Positions 59,911-64,000 of a stretch of DNA of 64,000 nucleotides are shown here, piece by piece. Position 1 is the stretch's first letter, and every line of letters begins with the position of its first letter. Origin of the DNA: Methylotenera_A sp044222005. GTDB lineage: Bacteria; Pseudomonadota; Gammaproteobacteria; Burkholderiales; Methylophilaceae. Below the pieces are notes generated by a model. The model did not search any database. It worked only from the letters and a program-made list of their open reading frames with translations, and was not told the DNA's origin. The stretch covers positions 1 to 64,000 of the forward strand of contig JBGANY010000008.1 of the NCBI GenBank assembly GCA_044222005.1, given 5' to 3'. The position numbers were made by a program, and so were the translations under genes.

Positions 59911-60525
59911 ATGAACCCGCAATATCAACAGGCGACGGATTTTCTCTCCCAATTAGATGCAGATTGGGCTTGGCTAATTGCAACTGTCGGCGCGTGTACT
60001 TTCGACGCAGAAGCTGAGCCCGGGCTTAATCCTTACGAAGCGCTAGTCCAGGCAGTCGCTTATCAGCAACTTAACGGAAAAGCGGGCGATGCGATTTTTG
60101 CAAAATTCAAACGCCATTTCGACGGGTTTCCTGAACCTGAACAATTAATTGCAACGCCATTTGACGATTTACGTGCCTGCGGATTTTCTGGCAGAAAAAT
60201 TGAAACGCTGAAAGGCATTGCAGAAGGCGCAGTCAGCAGCCTTGTGCCTACGCGCCAAGCCGCAGAGAACATGAGCGATGCAGAACTTATTGAATGCTTA
60301 GTCACCTTAAAAGGCATCGGCCGATGGACGGTGGAAATGATGCTGATGTTTACGCTAAAACGCACGGATATTCTGCCCGCAGATGATTTTGGCGTGGTGG
60401 AAGGCTACAAACGTCTTAAAAAACTGGAGGTTGCACCTAAACGCAAGGAAATCGCCGAGATTGGCAAGGCATGGAGCCCGTATCGCAGCATCGCCAGCTG
60501 GTATTTGTGGCGCGTGCCTAAATAA
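59911..60525 (+). CDS. alkA: DNA-3-methyladenine glycosylase II (AlkA-like, HhH-GPD)
   Basis: The enzyme excises 3-methylated purines. The ATG at 59911 gives 204 residues, without the N-terminal TBP-like domain of E. coli AlkA, as in yeast Mag1-type enzymes. The helix-hairpin-helix LKGIGRWTVEMML and the catalytic Asp in PADDFGVVEG (about residue 155) are present. The divergent partner alkB repairs the complementary lesion class. Confidence 0.92.
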   Translation: MNPQYQQATDFLSQLDADWAWLIATVGACTFDAEAEPGLNPYEALVQAVAYQQLNGKAGDAIFAKFKRHFDGFPEPEQLIATPFDDLRACGFSGRKIETLKGIAEGAVSSLVPTRQAAENMSDAELIECLVTLKGIGRWTVEMMLMFTLKRTDILPADDFGVVEGYKRLKKLEVAPKRKEIAEIGKAWSPYRSIASWYLWRVPK

Positions 60526-60529
60526 CCTC

Positions 60530-62482
60530 TTAATTCAGAACACGCTGGATATGGCCAGAGTCAATAATGTTTTGGATACTGCGCCCCGCCGCCTTGGATT
60601 GGTACATGGCAATGTCAGCCTGCTTCAGTATTTCATCTATACTGCCACAACTGCTATGTAGCAAGGCCGTGCCAATACTTGGTGTGCTGCGGTGAACATA
60701 TCCGGCCAGATCATAAGGATGTGTAAGCGTCTGAAAAATTTTCTGGCTGAGGTACTTAACTTGATCCTTAGCTTCCGACGAACTTCTGCTTAGATCCTCT
60801 AACATCACCACAAACTCATCACCGCCAAGACGCGCTACGGTATCGGATTCACGCAAGCAGGATTTCAGCCGGTTGGCAACTTGCTGAAGTAACAAATCAC
60901 CCACATCATGGCCCATGGTATCGTTTAATGCCTTGAAGCGATCCAGATCAATGAACATTAATGCGCCGTAGTTCTTGCTGCGAGCGCTGGCGGCTAAAGC
61001 ATGATGCGCGCGATCCAGCAATAAACGGCGGTTAGGAAGCCCTGTAAGCGCATCGTAAAACGCAAGGTTTCTGATTTCATCTTCAGCCCGTTTGCGTTCT
61101 GTAATGTCAGCACGGATGGCGATATATTCACGTGGTTTTCCGTCCTCACCCATAAATGGCACGATGGTGGTATCCACCCAGTACAAATCACCGTTCTTTT
61201 TGCGATTACAGACCTCGCCATGCCAGACTTTGCCATTAGCTACGGCGCGGTACATCTCTTTGAAAAAACCTTTGGGGTGATGACCGGAATTGAGCAGGAC
61301 ATGATCCCGTCCCAGCAGTTCCTCACGTGAATAACCGCTTATAGCACAGAATTTGTCATTGGCATAAGTGATGCGCCCCTGTACATCAGTGGTGGCAACA
61401 ATGGCATGCTGATCCAGCGCATACTTCTGTTGCTCCAAAGATGCCAGCGCCCGATGTGCAATCGCTCTTTCTTCAACCAAGGCCTGCTCAGTCAGCTTGC
61501 TCTCAGTGGTATCTTGCAGCGTCTCAATAACAGCGGTGACCTGTCCATCCATATCTAGAATGGGCGCAGCATCAAAAATCACATAACGGCGTTTGCCGCC
61601 AATATCGTCAAACCAGGCTTCGGCGTGCCAGCCCGTTTCCAGCAGAGTAGATTGCCCTTGCACAGGGTAATAGCTTCCAGCCAGATCTTTTTCTGAATTC
61701 AGTACCAGATCGGCCAAGCACGGACGTGGCCTGGGGTAAAACCCGCGCCAGGCTTCGGCTTTGCCAACCATGTCTTCGGCGGCCACGCCGGTGAGCACCT
61801 CGCAGGCACGGTTCCAATGTAATACGCGATGTTGCGAATCAATCATGAAGGTAGCAACACTCTGGTTCTCGATAAATTGCTGGAACTGTTGTTTCTGTTC
61901 TATAACCGCCAATTCTGCAGCCTTGCGCTTACTGATGTCAGTTTGGGTCCCCAGCATACGCAGCGGCTTGCCCTCTTGGTCCCGCTCCATTACTTTTCCA
62001 CGATCAAGAACCCATAAATAGCTGCCGTCTTTGCACCGCATTCTGTGCTCGGATTCGTAGGCAGGCGTTAACCCTGAAAAGTGTTTATCAATCGCTTCAT
62101 ATACATGCTCCTTATCGTCCGGATGGATAAGCCTATCCCATTCGTTAGGGCTATCGTCAATTTCAATATCGGCATAACCCAGCATCTCTTTCCAGCGATG
62201 AGAAATGAATGTCCTGTTTGTCTGCGCATCACAATCCCATAACCCCTGGTTGCTGCCTTCAATCGCGAACTGCCAGCGTTCCTCGTTTTTTCTGGCTTTT
62301 TCTTGCCTGAATAAATATCTGAGCCATAGTGCGAAAATTCCTGCCAGCAATAGCGCGACGCTGAGGCCTGCAAACAAGGGCAGTTGCGCCAGGATGGCGA
62401 CAAATGCCAGGCATAGCCCGGCACCTAAGCACAGAGCTGAAGGTCTCAATGTGTTACTAGCCAATAAGTTAATGATTTGCAT
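60530..62482 (-). CDS. Membrane-bound diguanylate cyclase with three PAS domains
   Basis: The protein makes cyclic di-GMP in response to signals. The 650 residues have two N-terminal membrane helices (about 13-55), three PAS/PAC modules (about 68-195, 200-325 and 345-470; TDISKRK and ADITERKRAED are PAC ends) and a GGDEF domain (about 480-640). The active site LGGDEF is intact, with an RESD I-site five residues before it for product inhibition. No EAL domain follows. Its output could control the pili encoded upstream, by inference only. Confidence 0.93.
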   Translation of the reverse strand: MQIINLLASNTLRPSALCLGAGLCLAFVAILAQLPLFAGLSVALLLAGIFALWLRYLFRQEKARKNEERWQFAIEGSNQGLWDCDAQTNRTFISHRWKEMLGYADIEIDDSPNEWDRLIHPDDKEHVYEAIDKHFSGLTPAYESEHRMRCKDGSYLWVLDRGKVMERDQEGKPLRMLGTQTDISKRKAAELAVIEQKQQFQQFIENQSVATFMIDSQHRVLHWNRACEVLTGVAAEDMVGKAEAWRGFYPRPRPCLADLVLNSEKDLAGSYYPVQGQSTLLETGWHAEAWFDDIGGKRRYVIFDAAPILDMDGQVTAVIETLQDTTESKLTEQALVEERAIAHRALASLEQQKYALDQHAIVATTDVQGRITYANDKFCAISGYSREELLGRDHVLLNSGHHPKGFFKEMYRAVANGKVWHGEVCNRKKNGDLYWVDTTIVPFMGEDGKPREYIAIRADITERKRAEDEIRNLAFYDALTGLPNRRLLLDRAHHALAASARSKNYGALMFIDLDRFKALNDTMGHDVGDLLLQQVANRLKSCLRESDTVARLGGDEFVVMLEDLSRSSSEAKDQVKYLSQKIFQTLTHPYDLAGYVHRSTPSIGTALLHSSCGSIDEILKQADIAMYQSKAAGRSIQNIIDSGHIQRVLN

Positions 62483-62579
62483 AAATCCTTATCGGCAACT
62501 ATTAAAAGAACTTGATTGCCATAAAGACGCAAAGTCATAAACTGACTAAACAACATAAAACGGGAGTTTTTAAGAGGGT

Positions 62580-62614
62580 TAGTGCGCCTAATCTATATCG
62601 GCAGAGTCGCACTA
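62580..62614. repeat. Inverted repeat in the diguanylate cyclase/MFS intergenic region
   Basis: TAGTGCG (62580-62586) and CGCACTA (62608-62614) are perfect inverted copies 21 bases apart, in the 239-base region between the divergent promoters. It may be a pair of half-sites for a regulator. Nothing else is evident in the region except AT-rich promoter-like DNA near 62640-62720. Confidence 0.35.
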
Positions 62615-62721
62615 GGTCAACGACGACTCATCGGTATACTTTCATATACTTACTGCCTTATTCACTGCACTAACCATATGGATTATAACGCACCGTATTC
62701 TTTGCCCCATTTGATTTTATA

Positions 62722-63924
62722 ATGTCAGCCATGCACATCTTTACATCCCACCATCATGCCTTCCTCAAGCTACTCGCATTCCGCATCCTGATTGTGCTGG
62801 CTTACCAGATCATGGCGGTGACAGTGGGCTGGCATATTTATGAAATCACGCACGACCCGCTTTCGCTCGGCTTGATCGGCTTGGCAGAAGCCCTGCCTTA
62901 TTTCGCATCGGCTTTGTTTGCCGGCCATGCGGTAGATCACCACTATACCCGCCGTGCCTTTGGCACGCTGGCGGCGACACTGTTGCTTATTAACGCCATG
63001 ATATTAACCGCCATTTCGACTGGCTGGATTGGCAATGGCACCACCCTGTGGATTTATGGCTCGATAGCGTTTACAGGCATTGCACGCGCGTTTATTTCGC
63101 CAAGCTACACCACGTTGTTTGCCATTGCTGTCCCCAGAGAAAGTTTCGCCAAAGCCACCGGCGTGAGCATTGCAGCGTTTCAAATCGGCCTGGTGCTAGG
63201 TCCGATTTTGGGTGGCTTACTGGTAGGCTTTGCCAGTAAAACCATGGCTTACCTGGTGGCCTGCCTGTTGTGCTTTGGTGCAATTCTAGCCATGCTGTCA
63301 CTCAGGTTAAAAGAGCCGCCTGCTGCCGGGGATAGTCCGGCGGCTTTCAAAAGCATCAATGAAGGCTTGCGCTTTGTGTACGGCAACCAGATTATATTTG
63401 GCGCGCTTTCGCTCGATATGTTTGCCGTGTTGTTTGGCGGCGCAGTGGCCATGCTGCCTGCTTTTATACAGGATATTTACAAAATAGGCCCTGAAGATTT
63501 AGGTATCCTGCGGGCGGCCCCGGGTGTCGGCGCGATTGTCATTGGGCTATGGCTGGCGCGCCACCCCATTAACCTGGCCTGCTTCGGGCTTTGCATTATC
63601 GGCTTTGGCTTAAGCAGCCATTTTGTGGTGGCTGGTTTGCTGTTGTTTTTATCCGGGATTTTTGATGGCGTATCGGTGGTGCTGCGCCATACCATTTTAC
63701 AGCTTGCCACGCCCGATGCCATGCGCGGGCGCGTTTCCGCAATCAATGGTGTTTTTATCGGCTCATCGAATGAACTGGGTGCATTTGAATCGGGCATTGC
63801 TGCCAGGATTTTGGGCTTGGTGCCATCGGTCGTATTCGGCGGACTGATGACGCTGGCTGTGGTGGGCATTACTGCGAAATTAGCGCCTAAATTGCGGAAT
63901 CTGGAGTTAGATCAATTACTTTAA
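62722..63924 (+). CDS. MFS transporter, EntS-like
   Basis: This is a 400-residue major facilitator with about twelve helices of the MFS_3/EntS (enterobactin exporter) type. Typical segments are GWHIYEITHDPLSLGLIGLAEALP (split at about 33-56), FAGHAVDHHYTRR, and RGRVSAINGVFIGSSNELGAFESG near 330-352. Substrate cannot be told; no siderophore genes are in view. A TATAAT overlaps the region just before the ATG. Confidence 0.88.
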   Translation: MSAMHIFTSHHHAFLKLLAFRILIVLAYQIMAVTVGWHIYEITHDPLSLGLIGLAEALPYFASALFAGHAVDHHYTRRAFGTLAATLLLINAMILTAISTGWIGNGTTLWIYGSIAFTGIARAFISPSYTTLFAIAVPRESFAKATGVSIAAFQIGLVLGPILGGLLVGFASKTMAYLVACLLCFGAILAMLSLRLKEPPAAGDSPAAFKSINEGLRFVYGNQIIFGALSLDMFAVLFGGAVAMLPAFIQDIYKIGPEDLGILRAAPGVGAIVIGLWLARHPINLACFGLCIIGFGLSSHFVVAGLLLFLSGIFDGVSVVLRHTILQLATPDAMRGRVSAINGVFIGSSNELGAFESGIAARILGLVPSVVFGGLMTLAVVGITAKLAPKLRNLELDQLL

Positions 63925-63934
63925 TCAAATTGTT

Positions 63935-64000
63935 TTAAGGTTTAGGCAATTCTAATGTGCCTTGCTGAGCAATTTCCTGCACATCACTTTCATCTTTCAG
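63935..64000 (-). CDS. C-terminal end of an unidentified minus-strand gene
   Basis: Reading the minus strand from the window edge, an open frame of 21 codons (LKDESDVQEIAQQGTLELPKP) ends at a TAA at 63935-63937. It would converge on the MFS gene, 10 bases away. The rest of the gene is outside the window, so its nature cannot be judged. Confidence 0.5.
   Translation of the reverse strand: MKDESDVQEIAQQGTLELPKP

Noticed and set aside
1..64000. CRISPR arrays, insertion sequences, prophage or integrase genes
   Set aside because: No regularly spaced repeats, transposase or integrase motifs were seen. The single tRNA gene is not followed by a repeat of its 3' end or by a foreign island.

Overview
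The window looks like a chromosomal segment of a betaproteobacterium, most likely a methylotroph of the family Methylophilaceae (Methylotenera/Methylophilus type). This placement rests on gene content and protein style: a free-standing pqqA (the peptide precursor of the methanol dehydrogenase cofactor PQQ), purU, the proteobacterial (ferrooxidans-type) glutamate-cysteine ligase beside gshB, a GatCAB amidotransferase, and betaproteobacterial versions of rlpA, pilY1, ubiK and glnK-amtB. It is an inference from recognition, not from a database search. I see no insertion sequence, prophage, CRISPR array or rRNA. Coding density is high, and no stretch over 300 bases lacks a gene.

Layout. 1-3.7 kb: end of an unrecognised coiled-coil protein, then gatCAB on the minus strand. 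3.8-11.6 kb: a plus-strand cell-shape and wall cluster, mreB-mreC-mreD-mrdA(PBP2)-rodA-rlpA-dacC. The rodA copy appears to lack one transmembrane helix. 11.6-13.4 kb: ybeD-lipB-lipA for lipoic acid. 13.4-15.7 kb: gshA-gshB for glutathione. 15.7-17.6 kb: an ApbE flavinyltransferase, a NusG-domain-II membrane protein and a Gx-type membrane transporter, a set resembling parts of extracytoplasmic flavin systems. 17.6-25.9 kb: a minus-strand minor-pilin operon, pilE-fimT-pilV-pilW-pilX-pilY1. 26-27.8 kb: lptM-lysA and a 45-residue secreted peptide gene.

27.8-32.1 kb: purU, ispH, tRNA-Thr(CGU), nudB, nadA, a HIT protein and a thioredoxin-like [2Fe-2S] ferredoxin. 32.3-40.3 kb: minus-strand ubiK-comM-metH-mpl-tonB-like. 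40.4-42.4 kb: glnK-amtB behind a good sigma-54 promoter. 42.6-50.3 kb: an envelope module of aas, lplT, an LTA-synthase-like phosphotransferase and a 748-residue protein that joins a barrel-like N-terminus to a kinase-like C-terminus. 50.4 kb: orphan pqqA. 50.5-53.2 kb: mltA, apaG and thiSG.

53.3-53.7 kb: a second sigma-54-like promoter, a leader with a hairpin, and a 58-residue protein gene. 53.8-59.2 kb: gnd, a dienelactone-hydrolase-family gene, a secreted trypsin-like protease with TPR-like repeats, a zinc-ribbon protein, a Sua5-type tsaC and a small cupin. 59.2-60.5 kb: divergent alkB and alkA for alkylation repair. 60.5-64 kb: a multi-PAS diguanylate cyclase, an MFS exporter and the tail of an unidentified minus-strand gene.

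Most of the window is core metabolism and envelope biogenesis. The parts that stand out are the shortened RodA, the orphan pqqA, the sigma-54-driven small gene, the barrel-kinase fusion beside the LTA-synthase-like gene, the ApbE/NusG-II/Gx set and the duplicated insert in PilY1.
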